A stretch of 64,000 nt of DNA from Roseococcus suduntuyensis. Its GTDB lineage: Bacteria > Pseudomonadota > Alphaproteobacteria > Acetobacterales > Acetobacteraceae. Made by a program: the position numbers and the translations under genes. Below, piece by piece: positions 50,792-59,177 of the stretch; positions within the stretch are counted from its first letter, which is position 1; each line of letters begins with the position of its first letter. The stretch covers positions 337,683 through 401,682 of the forward strand of contig NZ_JACIDJ010000001.1 in NCBI RefSeq assembly GCF_014196305.1, read 5' to 3'. The notes below the pieces were generated by a model. The model worked only from the letters and a program-made list of their open reading frames with translations, did no database searches and was not told where the DNA came from.

Positions 50792-51670
50792 ATGATCTAC
50801 TCCTTGCGCCACCGCACGGCCTATGACTACGCCCAGCCGGTGGACCTGGCCGCGCACCTGCTGCACCTGAAGCCGCGCGCTTTGCCTGGCCAGAAGGTGA
50901 TCTCGGCGCGGCTGACCTGCCTGCCCGCCCCCGACCACCACACCGAGACGCACGACCATTTCGGCAACCCGGCCACGCGCCTCTTCCTGGCGGCCCCCCA
51001 CACCAGCTTCGAGGTGGAGGCGGAGAGCCTGGTGGACGTCTGCTTCCCCCCACCGCCCCCGCCCGAGGCGACGCCCCCCTGGGAGACGGTCGCCGCCGCC
51101 GCCGAGGGCGTGGAGACCGCCGATTTCCTGCCCCCCACGCGGCTGATCCCGCCGCTGTCCGCCGCCACGGATTATGCACGCCCCTCCTTCCCGCCAGGCC
51201 GGCCGGTGCTGGCGGGGCTCCTGGACCTCAACGCCCGCATCCGGCGCGACTTCAGCTTCCAGGCGGGGGTCACCAGCGTCACCACGCCCATCGCGGAGGT
51301 GATGCGCACCCGCCGCGGCGTCTGCCAGGACTTCACGCAGGTGATGCTGGCGGGGATGCGGGGGCTCGGCCTGCCGGGGCGCTATGTGTCGGGCTACATC
51401 CGCACGCGGCCGCCGGCGGGCCAGGCGCGGCGGCGCGGGGCCGACCAGAGCCATGCCTGGGTCTCGGCCTGGATAGGCGCGGGGCAGGGCTGGCTGGGGC
51501 TCGACCCCACCAACGGCATCGTGGTGCGGGACGAGCATGTGGTGCTGGCCTGGGGGCGCGACTTCGCGGATGTCTCGCCCCTGCGCGGCGTGCTGCTGGG
51601 CGGCGGCGAGCACCGCCTGACCGTCAGCGTGGACCTGGAATCGCTGGAGGACGCGCTGCCCACGCGGTGA
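50792..51670 (+). CDS. Transglutaminase-like cysteine protease-fold protein
   Basis: This 292-aa protein has an N-terminal bacterial transglutaminase-associated beta domain (HRTAYDYAQPVDLAAHLLHL). It is followed by a transglutaminase-like catalytic domain with triad Cys178 in RRGVCQDFTQ, His221 in QSHAWVSAW and Asp238 in LGLDPTNG. It resembles the N-terminal part of the DUF2126 fusion upstream. No signal peptide is seen, so it acts in the cytoplasm. In this cluster type it is expected to cut or transfer the peptide made by the ligases. A proline run (FPPPPPPPEA) lies near residue 90. It ends immediately before the convergent DUF305 gene. Confidence 0.91.
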   Translation: MIYSLRHRTAYDYAQPVDLAAHLLHLKPRALPGQKVISARLTCLPAPDHHTETHDHFGNPATRLFLAAPHTSFEVEAESLVDVCFPPPPPPEATPPWETVAAAAEGVETADFLPPTRLIPPLSAATDYARPSFPPGRPVLAGLLDLNARIRRDFSFQAGVTSVTTPIAEVMRTRRGVCQDFTQVMLAGMRGLGLPGRYVSGYIRTRPPAGQARRRGADQSHAWVSAWIGAGQGWLGLDPTNGIVVRDEHVVLAWGRDFADVSPLRGVLLGGGEHRLTVSVDLESLEDALPTR

Positions 51671-52060
51671 TCAGCGCGGCAGCCGCTGGAGGATGGCGCG
51701 CATCTGCGCGATCTCGCGCTCCTGCTCGCGGATCACGTCCTGGGCCAGGGCGCGCACCTCGGCGTCGCGCCCGTGTTCCAGCACGATGCGCGCCATGGCG
51801 ATGGCCCCCTCATGGTGCGGGATCATGCCCGCCACGAAGTCGCGGTCGGCGTCGCCGGTGTAGGTGATGTCCATGGCCGCGTGCATCCGCATGTTAGCCT
51901 CCATGTAGGCCACGGTGGAGGCGCTGGCGGGCGGGGCGGCCGCGTGGCGGTGGGCGTGGCCGCCATGCCCGCCGCCACCTTGCGCCAGCACATAGCCGAG
52001 CACGCTGCCGGCGCCGACCAGCATCAGGGCGGCGAGAAGAAGGGGGATGGCGCGGCGCAT
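51671..52060 (-). CDS. Exported DUF305 protein
   Basis: This 129-aa protein has an N-terminal membrane or signal segment ([20 protein letters not shown]), a histidine-rich linker ([15 protein letters not shown]) and a DUF305 four-helix domain with [20 protein letters not shown]. The DUF305 histidines and methionines are thought to bind metal, often copper, outside the cytoplasm. The ATG at 52060 is preceded by GGGAGAA; an upstream in-frame start is rejected. It stands apart from the adjacent clusters. Confidence 0.88.
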   Translation of the reverse strand: MRRAIPLLLAALMLVGAGSVLGYVLAQGGGGHGGHAHRHAAAPPASASTVAYMEANMRMHAAMDITYTGDADRDFVAGMIPHHEGAIAMARIVLEHGRDAEVRALAQDVIREQEREIAQMRAILQRLPR

Positions 52061-52130
52061 GTGAGTTCTCCCGAGGTGGTGTTCGCCAAGGGATGCGGCG
52101 TGCCACCATGGGAAGGTCAAGCGCGGCTAT

Positions 52131-52802
52131 TCAGCGCCCCTCCAGCCTGGCCAGCCCCAGCAGCACATCGCCCACCGGCAGCACGTCCGCGTATTTCACC
52201 GCCATGTCGTAGAGGTTCGCGAAATGCGGGCTTTCGTGGCGGTCGGCCACGCATTCCTCCGGCACCACCATGCGGTAGCCGGACGACAACCCCTCCACCA
52301 CCGTCGCCCGCACGCAGCCCGAGGTGGAGCCGCCGGTGACGATGACGGTGTCCACGCCATGGAAGGTCAGCAGCGAACGCAGGTTCGTCTCGAAGAAGGC
52401 CGAGGCCATGCGCTTCTTGATGACGATGTCGTGGGCCGCGATGTCCAGGCGCGGGTCGAACTGCGCGCGTGCCGAACCCTCCTTGATGTTCTGCAAGCTG
52501 TCGGGCGTGTCGGTGCGCGTGCCCCAGACGCCGCAATCCTCGCCGCTCTCCACATAGGCGACATAGGTCCAGACCACGGGAAAGCGCTTCTCGCGGCACA
52601 GCGCGGCGAGCGTGTTGATGTGCTCGCATTGCCGTGGGTCGGTCTCGTAGGCGGTGGCGGGGAAGGCGGCGACATCGGTGTAGGCGCGCTGCGGGTCCAC
52701 GTTCACCAGGGCCGCGCGGCGCCCGAAGCCGAAGCGCGCGCGCGGCGGGGCCGCCTTCAGCGCGGCGTAGAGCTGCCGCGCGGTCATGTCACTTTCCTGC
52801 AT
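52131..52802 (-). CDS. Isochorismatase-family amidohydrolase (N-carbamoylsarcosine amidase-like)
   Basis: This 223-aa hydrolase has the family triad: Asp36 in ALVNVDPQRAYTD, Lys129 or Lys130 in DIVIKKRMA and nucleophile Cys163 in VTGGSTSGCVRATVVEG. The SGCVRATV block is that of N-carbamoylsarcosine amidohydrolase and related ureido-group hydrolases, which release CO2 and NH3. In a RutA-containing operon it could do the RutB step, hydrolysing a ureidoacrylate-like product, although it is not a close RutB by sequence. GGAG precedes the ATG at 52802; a second ATG at 52787 is possible. It is the last gene of the leftward transporter operon, 11 bases after the binding protein. Confidence 0.85.
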   Translation of the reverse strand: MQESDMTARQLYAALKAAPPRARFGFGRRAALVNVDPQRAYTDVAAFPATAYETDPRQCEHINTLAALCREKRFPVVWTYVAYVESGEDCGVWGTRTDTPDSLQNIKEGSARAQFDPRLDIAAHDIVIKKRMASAFFETNLRSLLTFHGVDTVIVTGGSTSGCVRATVVEGLSSGYRMVVPEECVADRHESPHFANLYDMAVKYADVLPVGDVLLGLARLEGR

Positions 52803-52813
52803 GCGAACTCCGT

Positions 52814-53968
52814 CTAGGCCGCGAGGAACTCGTTCCACTTCTCGGTGTAGTAGCCCATGTTGTCGGGCCGCGTGTTCCACACATAGACCTTGCGCGCGCG
52901 GTCCTCCAGCGAGCCGCCGTCGCGGTCCACGCCATCATAGACGGCGCGCTTCACGCTCTCCTCCAGATAGGGGCCGTAGGTGTCGGTGGTGGAGAAGTAG
53001 CCGATCTCGGACTGGCGGGCGCCGGGGAAGCCCGCCATCCAGAAATTCAGCCAGTCATAGGCGAGGTCGAGGTCACGGCAGTTCTGCGAAATCGCATAGC
53101 CCTGGCACCAGGCGCGATAGCCCTCCTTCGCCACCGCATAGCGCATGGGCACCCCGCGGCGTGCCACCTCCACCGCCACCGGCCACCAGGCATCGGCGAT
53201 CCAGACCTCCTCCGAGGTCATGAGGTTCACCAGCTCGCCATAGGCGCGCCACAGCGCGCGGAAATGCCCCTCGCGCTTCTTCTCGATGAGGAAGGCGATG
53301 ACGGTGTCCACCTCGCTGTTGGTCAGGTTGGTGGGGTTGGTCGTGGCCGGCAGCAGCCCCAGCGCCTGCATGCCAAGTGCCGCGTCCAGCATCCCTAGCC
53401 AGTCAATGCCGAAGAGGGCCACGCGGCCGCGATAGCGCGGGTTGAACAGCTCGCCCCAGGAGAGGGTGTTGTTCTCCGCCTGCACATGGCGCGAATTGTA
53501 GCCGATGCTGTCCATCTGGAAGAACATCGGCGCGAAGATGGTGCGCGTCTTTTCCGGGTTCAGCCACATCATCCGGCCGGGATTGGCACCAAGACCGAGC
53601 GGGCTGTCGGGCGTCGCCTGGCCTTCCGCGAACAACGGATGCAGCCGGTTCCAATGCGTGAGCCGCGACACGTCGATGGGCTGCGTCAGCCCCTCGTCAT
53701 GCGCGTACTTTGCGAAGGGCGCGTCCAGCGTGGCCAGGTCCACCTGCGCGGTGCGGATGCGGTCGGCGCGGGCCAGGGTGGAGGCATTCACCCAGGGCCG
53801 CGGCGTCACGTTCGTGCGGCGAACCCATTCGCGCAGGATGGGTTCGCGGATGTCGAAGCTGGCGCCGGCCAGGCTGATGGTGCGGGCCTGCGCCATGGCG
53901 GCGGGCGGGATGATGAGGCCAGGTGCCGCGAGACCGGCGCCGAGCAGGGTGCGGCGGGAAATCGTCAT
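52814..53968 (-). CDS. Polyamine-type ABC transporter periplasmic binding protein
   Basis: This 384-aa PotD-like extracellular solute-binding protein has a Tat-like leader (ISRRTLLGAGLAAPGLIIPP, then AAMAQ). Typical features are MMWLNPEKTRTIFAPMFFQM, SIGYNSRHV, SWGELFNPRYRGRVALFGID and the C-terminal MGYYTEKWNEFLAA. Family members bind polyamines, choline-like or other cationic compounds, but ligand range is wide. It is coded last among the transporter genes, 26 bases after the second permease. Given the RutA and amidohydrolase genes, the true ligand may be a pyrimidine or ureide; this is inference. Confidence 0.88.
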   Translation of the reverse strand: MTISRRTLLGAGLAAPGLIIPPAAMAQARTISLAGASFDIREPILREWVRRTNVTPRPWVNASTLARADRIRTAQVDLATLDAPFAKYAHDEGLTQPIDVSRLTHWNRLHPLFAEGQATPDSPLGLGANPGRMMWLNPEKTRTIFAPMFFQMDSIGYNSRHVQAENNTLSWGELFNPRYRGRVALFGIDWLGMLDAALGMQALGLLPATTNPTNLTNSEVDTVIAFLIEKKREGHFRALWRAYGELVNLMTSEEVWIADAWWPVAVEVARRGVPMRYAVAKEGYRAWCQGYAISQNCRDLDLAYDWLNFWMAGFPGARQSEIGYFSTTDTYGPYLEESVKRAVYDGVDRDGGSLEDRARKVYVWNTRPDNMGYYTEKWNEFLAA

Positions 53969-53994
53969 GCTGCGTCAGTCCCCTTGTTGGAGTG

Positions 53995-54819
53995 TCACGA
54001 ACCGGGCCGCGCCGTGCGGCGCAGCGAAACCAGGATCAGCGTGCAGGCCAGGATCGCGACCAGCGAGAGCAGCGTGGTCGCGGTGCCGATGGCGTAGAGC
54101 TCCGGCGTGAGTTCGCGGTCGAGCTGCGCCATGACGGCCAGCGGCAGCGTCATGTCCGCGCCCGAGGTGAACATCGTCCGCGGGAATTCATCGTAGGAGA
54201 GGGTGAAGCCGAACAGCGCCGCACCGATCACGCCCGGCAGCACGATGGGCAGCGTGATGCGCCGGAAGGTGGTGATGCGGTTGGCGCCGAGCGTGAGTGC
54301 GGCCTCCTCCAACCGGCTGTCGAAGCGGTTGAAGATGGCGAGCATGACGAGGAAACCGAAGGGCAGCGTCCAGCTCACCTGCACGAAGAAGGCGGTGGTG
54401 TTCCAGGCGGGCTCGATGCCCAGCAGCCGCCCCATGATGGCCACGCCGAAGCCCACCAGCAGGCCGGGCGCCATGATGCCCAGCAGCAGCAGATAGAAGA
54501 ACAGGTTGTGCCCGCGAAAGCGCCCGCGCATCGCCTGCGCCGAGGCCACCGCCAGCACGCAGGTCACGACCGAGCACGCCGCCGCCAGCAGGACCGACCG
54601 GCCGAAGGGCGGCTTGAAGTCGTTCATGATGGAGGCCTCGATCAGCTCCCGATACCAATGGAGCGAGACGCCGTTCATCGGGAAGGTCGTGCCCCCCGTG
54701 GGCCCGCTGAACGACAGCAGCCCGAGCGTGAACACCGGCAGCCACTGGTACAGCAGGAAGCCCACCGTCAGCGTGCCCAGCAGCGCGGTCATCAGGCGGG
54801 AGCGGGTGCGCCAATGCAT
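53995..54819 (-). CDS. ABC transporter permease (PotC-like)
   Basis: This 274-aa inner-membrane permease has six predicted helices and the coupling (EAA) motif RLEEAALTLGANRITTFRRI. It opens MHWRTRSRLMTALLGTLTVG. The frame is open much further upstream, but that part overlaps the PotB-like gene and is rejected. It starts 2 bases after the first permease, giving a normal heterodimer pair. Confidence 0.92.
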   Translation of the reverse strand: MHWRTRSRLMTALLGTLTVGFLLYQWLPVFTLGLLSFSGPTGGTTFPMNGVSLHWYRELIEASIMNDFKPPFGRSVLLAAACSVVTCVLAVASAQAMRGRFRGHNLFFYLLLLGIMAPGLLVGFGVAIMGRLLGIEPAWNTTAFFVQVSWTLPFGFLVMLAIFNRFDSRLEEAALTLGANRITTFRRITLPIVLPGVIGAALFGFTLSYDEFPRTMFTSGADMTLPLAVMAQLDRELTPELYAIGTATTLLSLVAILACTLILVSLRRTARPGS

Positions 54820-54821
54820 CG

Positions 54822-55685
54822 TCACGTCCCCAGCTTGCGGATGTCCACGACGCGCATGGCGATGAAGGTGCCGACCAGCATGCAGGCCATCAGCACCACC
54901 GAGACCACGGCGGCGGCGCGCAGCTGCGCGCCCTCGTAGAAGTTCAGGATGAGGTTGGGCAGCAGCGCGATCTTGTTGCCGCCGATCCACTGCACGGTCG
55001 CGAAATCCGCCATGACCGAGAGGAACACCAGCACCTGCCCGATGACGACACCCGGCAGCGTCAGCGGAAAGATGACACGCCGGAACACCACGCCGGGCGG
55101 GGCCTTCAGCGTCATCGCCGCCTCGCGCAGCGAAGGCGGGATTTGCGCCAGCATGTAGACCACGGGCCCCGACGCCATCAGCGTGTAGAGCGAGACCTGC
55201 GCCATGGAGATGCCGGTGCGCGAATAGAGGAAGATCTCGATGGGACGCTCGGTGATGCCCAGCCCCATCAGCGCCTGGTTGATCACGCCGTTCACGCCCA
55301 GGAAGGGCACCCAGGCGATGGCACGGATGAGTGCGCTGGTCCAGAACGGGATGATGAAGGCCAGGAACAGCGCCGTGCGCCAGGCGCGGCTTCGCACCTT
55401 CATCACCAGGAAATACGCGATGCCGTAGCCCAGCACCCCCGTGATCGCCATGAGCATCAGCGTGTGCAGGAAGGTGTTCGCGATCAGCCCGCGGTAGGAG
55501 GCATTGGCGAAGAAGCGTTCGTAGTTGGCCAAGGTGATCGGGTTGCCCGGCCCGAACGCCGTGCCGCCCCAGAGCGACACCCACAGGATCAGCAGCGCGG
55601 GCATCACCACCGCGCCGAACATCCACAACCCCGCCGGCAGCGCCAGCAGGTAGGCGGGCAGCGAGCGCGGACGGATCGTGCTCAT
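54822..55685 (-). CDS. ABC transporter permease (PotB-like)
   Basis: This 287-aa inner-membrane permease has EAA-loop PSLREAAMTLKAPPGVVFRR and helices such as YLLALPAGLWMFGAVVMPAL and LVFLSVMADFATVQWIGG. The ATG at 55685 overlaps the ATPase stop by four bases, and the longer upstream frame is rejected. Together with the next gene it forms the membrane channel of the importer. Confidence 0.92.
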   Translation of the reverse strand: MSTIRPRSLPAYLLALPAGLWMFGAVVMPALLILWVSLWGGTAFGPGNPITLANYERFFANASYRGLIANTFLHTLMLMAITGVLGYGIAYFLVMKVRSRAWRTALFLAFIIPFWTSALIRAIAWVPFLGVNGVINQALMGLGITERPIEIFLYSRTGISMAQVSLYTLMASGPVVYMLAQIPPSLREAAMTLKAPPGVVFRRVIFPLTLPGVVIGQVLVFLSVMADFATVQWIGGNKIALLPNLILNFYEGAQLRAAAVVSVVLMACMLVGTFIAMRVVDIRKLGT

Positions 55686-56755
55686 CCGTGCAGCACGCCC
55701 GCTTCCGTGGGCCAGCCGATTTCGGCGGCACCCTCGGCCATCAGGAAGGCGGGTTCGGCGCCGAACTGGTCGAGCTTCATCACCTCGCCATCCGGCCGTT
55801 CCAGGATGTAGCGGCGGACGGAGCCGAAATACTCCACCGTGCGGCAGGAGGTGGCGAGGCGGTTGGGCCAACCCTCCGGCGGGGCGGGGCGCAGGCGTTC
55901 CGCCCGCACCGAGAAGGAGGCCGCCTGCCCCGGCTGCGGCTTCAGATCCAGCACCGGCACCACGAAGCTGCCGGACGCCGTGCCGATGCGCGCCTCGGCG
56001 CCTCGCACATCCTCCACCTTCCCGTGGAAGACGTTGTTGCCCTGCACGAAGCCCGCCACGAAGGGCGTGCGCGGGCGCTGGAGAATCTCCTCCGGCGTGC
56101 CCTGCTGCTCGATCTTCGCGTGGTTCATCACCACGACGAGGTCGCCCAGCGAGAAGGCCTCGTTCTGGTCATGCGTGACCCAGATGAAGGAGATCCCCGT
56201 TCGACGCTGCAGCGTCTTCAGCTCGATCATCACCGTCTCGCGCAGCGAGTAGTCCAGCGCGCCGATGGGCTCGTCCAGCAGCAGCAGCCGCGGCTCGGTG
56301 ATCATGGCCCGCGCCAGTGCCACGCGCTGCCGCTGCCCGCCCGAAAGGCTGCCGGGCTTGCGGTTCGCGAAGCGGTCGATCTCGAAGGCCTTCAGCACCT
56401 CGGCCACGCGCTTGTCGCGCTTCAGTGCCGGCCATTTCCGCATCTCCAGGCCGAAGCCGACCTGCTTCTCCACCGTCATGTGCGGGAAGAGCGCGAAATC
56501 CTGGAACATCATCGCGATGTCGCGTTCCCAGGGCGGGTCCTGGGTGACGTTCCTGCCGCCGATGAGGATGTCGCCCTCATCGGGCTCCTCCAGCCCGGCC
56601 ACGCAGCGCAGCGTGGTGGTCTTGCCGCAGCCGGACGGCCCCAGCAGGCAGACGAACTGCCCCTTGCCCACCCGCAGGGACACGTCGTCCACCGCGGTGA
56701 AGCCGCCATACTTCTTCCGCAGCGCGACGATCTCCAGATCGTACTCCACGCTCAC
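55682..56755 (-). CDS. Polyamine-type ABC transporter ATPase (PotA-like)
   Basis: This 357-aa ATPase has Walker A GPSGCGKTT (residues 39-47), signature LSGGQRQR (137-144), Walker B LLLLDEP (157-163) and a C-terminal TOBE regulatory domain (about 280-350). It starts with GTG. The Shine-Dalgarno GGAGG, four bases ahead, lies inside the REP-like element that occupies the whole gap to the RutA-type gene. It is the first transporter gene of the leftward operon. Confidence 0.94.
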   Translation of the reverse strand: MSVEYDLEIVALRKKYGGFTAVDDVSLRVGKGQFVCLLGPSGCGKTTTLRCVAGLEEPDEGDILIGGRNVTQDPPWERDIAMMFQDFALFPHMTVEKQVGFGLEMRKWPALKRDKRVAEVLKAFEIDRFANRKPGSLSGGQRQRVALARAMITEPRLLLLDEPIGALDYSLRETVMIELKTLQRRTGISFIWVTHDQNEAFSLGDLVVVMNHAKIEQQGTPEEILQRPRTPFVAGFVQGNNVFHGKVEDVRGAEARIGTASGSFVVPVLDLKPQPGQAASFSVRAERLRPAPPEGWPNRLATSCRTVEYFGSVRRYILERPDGEVMKLDQFGAEPAFLMAEGAAEIGWPTEAGVLHG

Positions 56756-56879
56756 GCCGCCTCCGATCGCGGGAGGGCGCGCGCCCGGAGGCGTGAATCG
56801 GCGGCGCGCATCATGCCGCCTCCGATCGCCGGAGGGCGCAGGCCCGCAGGCGTGAATCGGCGGCGCGCATCATGCCGCC
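56756..56879. repeat. Tandem REP-like units of 59 bp (site D)
   Basis: Two full units start at 56756 and 56815, and the first few bases of a third appear at 56874. Each begins GCCGCCTCCGATCG, carries a GC-rich hairpin (GGGCGCGCGCCC in the first), then GGCGTGAATCGGCGGCGCGC and ATCAT. The flanks TCCGATCG and GCGTGAATCGGC equal those of sites B and C. The RutA-type stop codon lies in the ATCAT of the second unit. Read leftward, the first unit gives GATCGGAGGCGGC directly before the ATPase GTG start. Confidence 0.9.
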
Positions 56880-57952
56880 TTCGCCAGCCTGTCCGCCCTG
56901 CATTTCATCAGCGGCTGGATGCGCGTGCCGAACTGCTCCATGCCGATCAGGTAGTCGTCGAAGGTGAGCATCACGCCGCGCAGGCCCGGCGTTTCGCTGA
57001 GCTCATCCAGTTGCCGTGCCACCGTCTCGTAGGACCCGATGAGGCGCAGCATGTTGGTGGGCACCCGGTCGGAGGTCACCATGCGGCCCACGGTGGAATG
57101 CGCCTCGGCCTTCACATCCGCCGCCGCCTGGCTGTCGCGCCAGGCCAGCGCCTCCAGGTCGGTGCCCTCGACATAGCGGTGCCACTTGGCCATGGCGGCC
57201 TCGTCCGTCTCGTCGGCGATGATCATCATCAGCAGCACCGCCTTGCAGTCGGCGCCGGCCGTGGCATTGGCGGCCATCAGGCGCTCCGTGTGCGGCCGCA
57301 CCTTCGAGACATCATTGATACCGCCCGCGCTGATGAAGTTCATCTCGGCATATTCCGCCGCGAACTGCATGCCCCGGTTGGACTGCCCGGCGGAGATCAC
57401 GTCCAGCTTGCCGCCCTTGGGCTGCGGGCTGACCCGGCAGTCGGTCATCTGGAAGAAGTCGCCCTTGAAGTCGGAGCGGCCGGTGGCCCAGAGGTCGCGC
57501 AGCACCTGCACGTATTCGCCGCAATAGTCGTAGCGGCGGGCGAAATGCGCCTCGCCGGGCCAGATGCCCATCTGCTCATACTCGGCCTTCTGCCAGCCGG
57601 AGACGATGTTCACGCCGAAGCGCCCGGGCGCGATGGCATCGATGGTCACGGCCATGCGCGCCAGCAGCGCGGGCGGCACCGTCAGCACGGCCACCGAGGC
57701 GAACAGCTTCACCCGCGTGGTGATGGAGGCGAGGCCCGCCATCAGCGTGAAGCTCTCCAGATTGTGGTCCCAGTATTCCGACGGCCCGCCGAAGCCGCGC
57801 AGCTTGATCATGGAGAGGGCGAATTCGAAGCCGTATTTCTCCGCCATGAGCGTCACGTCGCGGTTCAGCTCGAAACTCGGCATGTATTGCGGCGAGGTGG
57901 TCGAGATCAGCCAGCCATTGTTGCCGATGGGAAGGAAGACGCCGATGTCCAT
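56870..57952 (-). CDS. rutA: RutA-type flavin-dependent pyrimidine monooxygenase
   Basis: This 360-aa LLM-class flavoprotein is strikingly like RutA, which opens the uracil ring with reduced FMN and O2. Shared blocks are [85 protein letters not shown] and [20 protein letters not shown]. No rutB-G genes of the enteric type follow. Instead come an ABC importer and an N-carbamoylsarcosine amidase-like hydrolase. Substrate could be uracil, thymine, another pyrimidine or a cyclic amide. A flavin reductase (RutF-like) is not in the window. Its 3' end lies in the repeat at site D. Confidence 0.9.
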   Translation of the reverse strand: MDIGVFLPIGNNGWLISTTSPQYMPSFELNRDVTLMAEKYGFEFALSMIKLRGFGGPSEYWDHNLESFTLMAGLASITTRVKLFASVAVLTVPPALLARMAVTIDAIAPGRFGVNIVSGWQKAEYEQMGIWPGEAHFARRYDYCGEYVQVLRDLWATGRSDFKGDFFQMTDCRVSPQPKGGKLDVISAGQSNRGMQFAAEYAEMNFISAGGINDVSKVRPHTERLMAANATAGADCKAVLLMMIIADETDEAAMAKWHRYVEGTDLEALAWRDSQAAADVKAEAHSTVGRMVTSDRVPTNMLRLIGSYETVARQLDELSETPGLRGVMLTFDDYLIGMEQFGTRIQPLMKCRADRLAKAA

Positions 57953-58304
57953 GAAGCGGGGATCCTCGCGCTGCGTGGGGGAAGGCTAGGCAGCGCGGCG
58001 CAGCCCAATCAACGGGCATCTTGCCTTCGGCACCAGGATTGACCGCACACTCAGAAGCAAATTGCACACAAAATCATCCATTCCTGCACAGGCGCCGCCG
58101 AAATGCGCGCCCGGAACGTGTCGGCTTCGTCATGTTTCGGCCCGCGGGCCTCCCGGCAACCCACGCGCCCGTCCGCGCCGCCTTAAGCTTCCGCCAACCC
58201 GGGCAGGGCACGCTTTGTCGCTTGGCAGCGGCGCCGGCGCATCCCATCTTGCGGTGGGGCGTTGAAGCCTCGGATACCTATTGGGAATTGTCGAAACGCC
58301 CCCC
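57953..58304. other. Divergent rutA / ybhP-like intergenic region, no gene seen
   Basis: This 352-base gap holds no ORF with coding character. The part around 58040-58090 is relatively AT-rich (AAATTGCACACAAAATCATC) and is the likeliest promoter zone for rutA; I could not find well-spaced -35/-10 boxes on either strand. The final 60 bases lead into the ybhP-like gene without a visible Shine-Dalgarno, for either the ATG at 58305 or an in-frame TTG at 58281. Confidence 0.4.
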
Positions 58305-59162
58305 ATGACGCTCCTTCCCTTCCGGCCCCTGGCGGGCACGCCCGGCATCCGCCGCGTCGCGCGCCGTGTCCGCCGCCTGGTCCGTGACTTCCGCGACCGG
58401 CCCGACGCGCCCCGCGCCTATTCCGCCGCGGAAGGGGAACTGCGCGTCGCCTCCTGGAACCTGCACAAATGCGTGGGAACGGACGGCAAGTTCGATCCGC
58501 ACCGCTCCATCTCCGTCATCGCCGAGATGGGCGCCGACCTGGTGGCCCTGCAGGAGGCCGACAAGCGCTTCGGCCGCCGCACCGGCCTGCTCGACATCGC
58601 GGCGCTGGAACGCGAGGCGGGCCTCGTGCCCCTCTCCATCTCCGAACTGCCGGACGGCCACGGCTGGCACGGCAACGCGCTGCTGGTGCGGCCGGGCACC
58701 CAGGCCCGCATCCGCCGCCTGCGCCTGCCGGGTGCGGAGCCGCGCGGGGCGGTGGTGGCGGAACTCGACCTGCCGATGGGTCCGCTGCGGGTGGTCGGCG
58801 CGCATCTCGGCCTGCTGCTGAGCAGCCGACAGCGCCAGGCCATCGCCATCCTGGACGCCATCGCCGAGGGCGAACCCATGCCCACCCTGCTGCTGGGCGA
58901 CCTGAACGAATGGCGGCCCGGCGCGAAATCCTCGCTGCGGATGCTGGAGCCCTTCTTCGGCCCCACGCCCAAAGCGCCCCCCAGCTTCCCCGCCCGCATG
59001 CCCGTGCTGGCGCTGGACCGTATCCTGGGCTGGCCGCAAGGCCTGGTCACCGATGTGGTGACGCATGACAGCCCGCGCGCGCGCGTGGCCTCCGACCATC
59101 TGCCGCTGACGGCGCGGGTGCGCCTGGGCGAGGGCGCGCAGGCCCTGCTCCGCGCGGCCTGA
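58305..59162 (+). CDS. Endonuclease/exonuclease/phosphatase-family protein (YbhP-like)
   Basis: This 285-aa protein has the EEP fold: VASWNLHKCVGTDGKFDPHR near residue 48, the metal-site glutamate in ADLVALQEADKRFGRR, VVGAHLGLLLSSRQRQ, LLLGDLNEWRPG and the terminal SDHLPLTARV. It is followed after 15 bases by a cardiolipin synthase-like gene, the same order as ybhP-clsB in enteric bacteria, suggesting a phospholipid-linked phosphodiesterase role. A basic N-terminal stretch (VARRVRRLVRDFRDRP) may contact membrane lipids. Start is uncertain (ATG 58305 or TTG 58281). Confidence 0.87.
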   Translation: MTLLPFRPLAGTPGIRRVARRVRRLVRDFRDRPDAPRAYSAAEGELRVASWNLHKCVGTDGKFDPHRSISVIAEMGADLVALQEADKRFGRRTGLLDIAALEREAGLVPLSISELPDGHGWHGNALLVRPGTQARIRRLRLPGAEPRGAVVAELDLPMGPLRVVGAHLGLLLSSRQRQAIAILDAIAEGEPMPTLLLGDLNEWRPGAKSSLRMLEPFFGPTPKAPPSFPARMPVLALDRILGWPQGLVTDVVTHDSPRARVASDHLPLTARVRLGEGAQALLRAA

Positions 59163-59177
59163 GCCGCGGGCATCGCC

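Noticed and set aside
54820-55871. Longer starts for the two ABC permeases
   Set aside because: The in-frame extensions overlap the upstream genes fully and lack hydrophobic or family-like sequence; the internal starts give the ATGA overlap and 2-base spacing typical of this operon.
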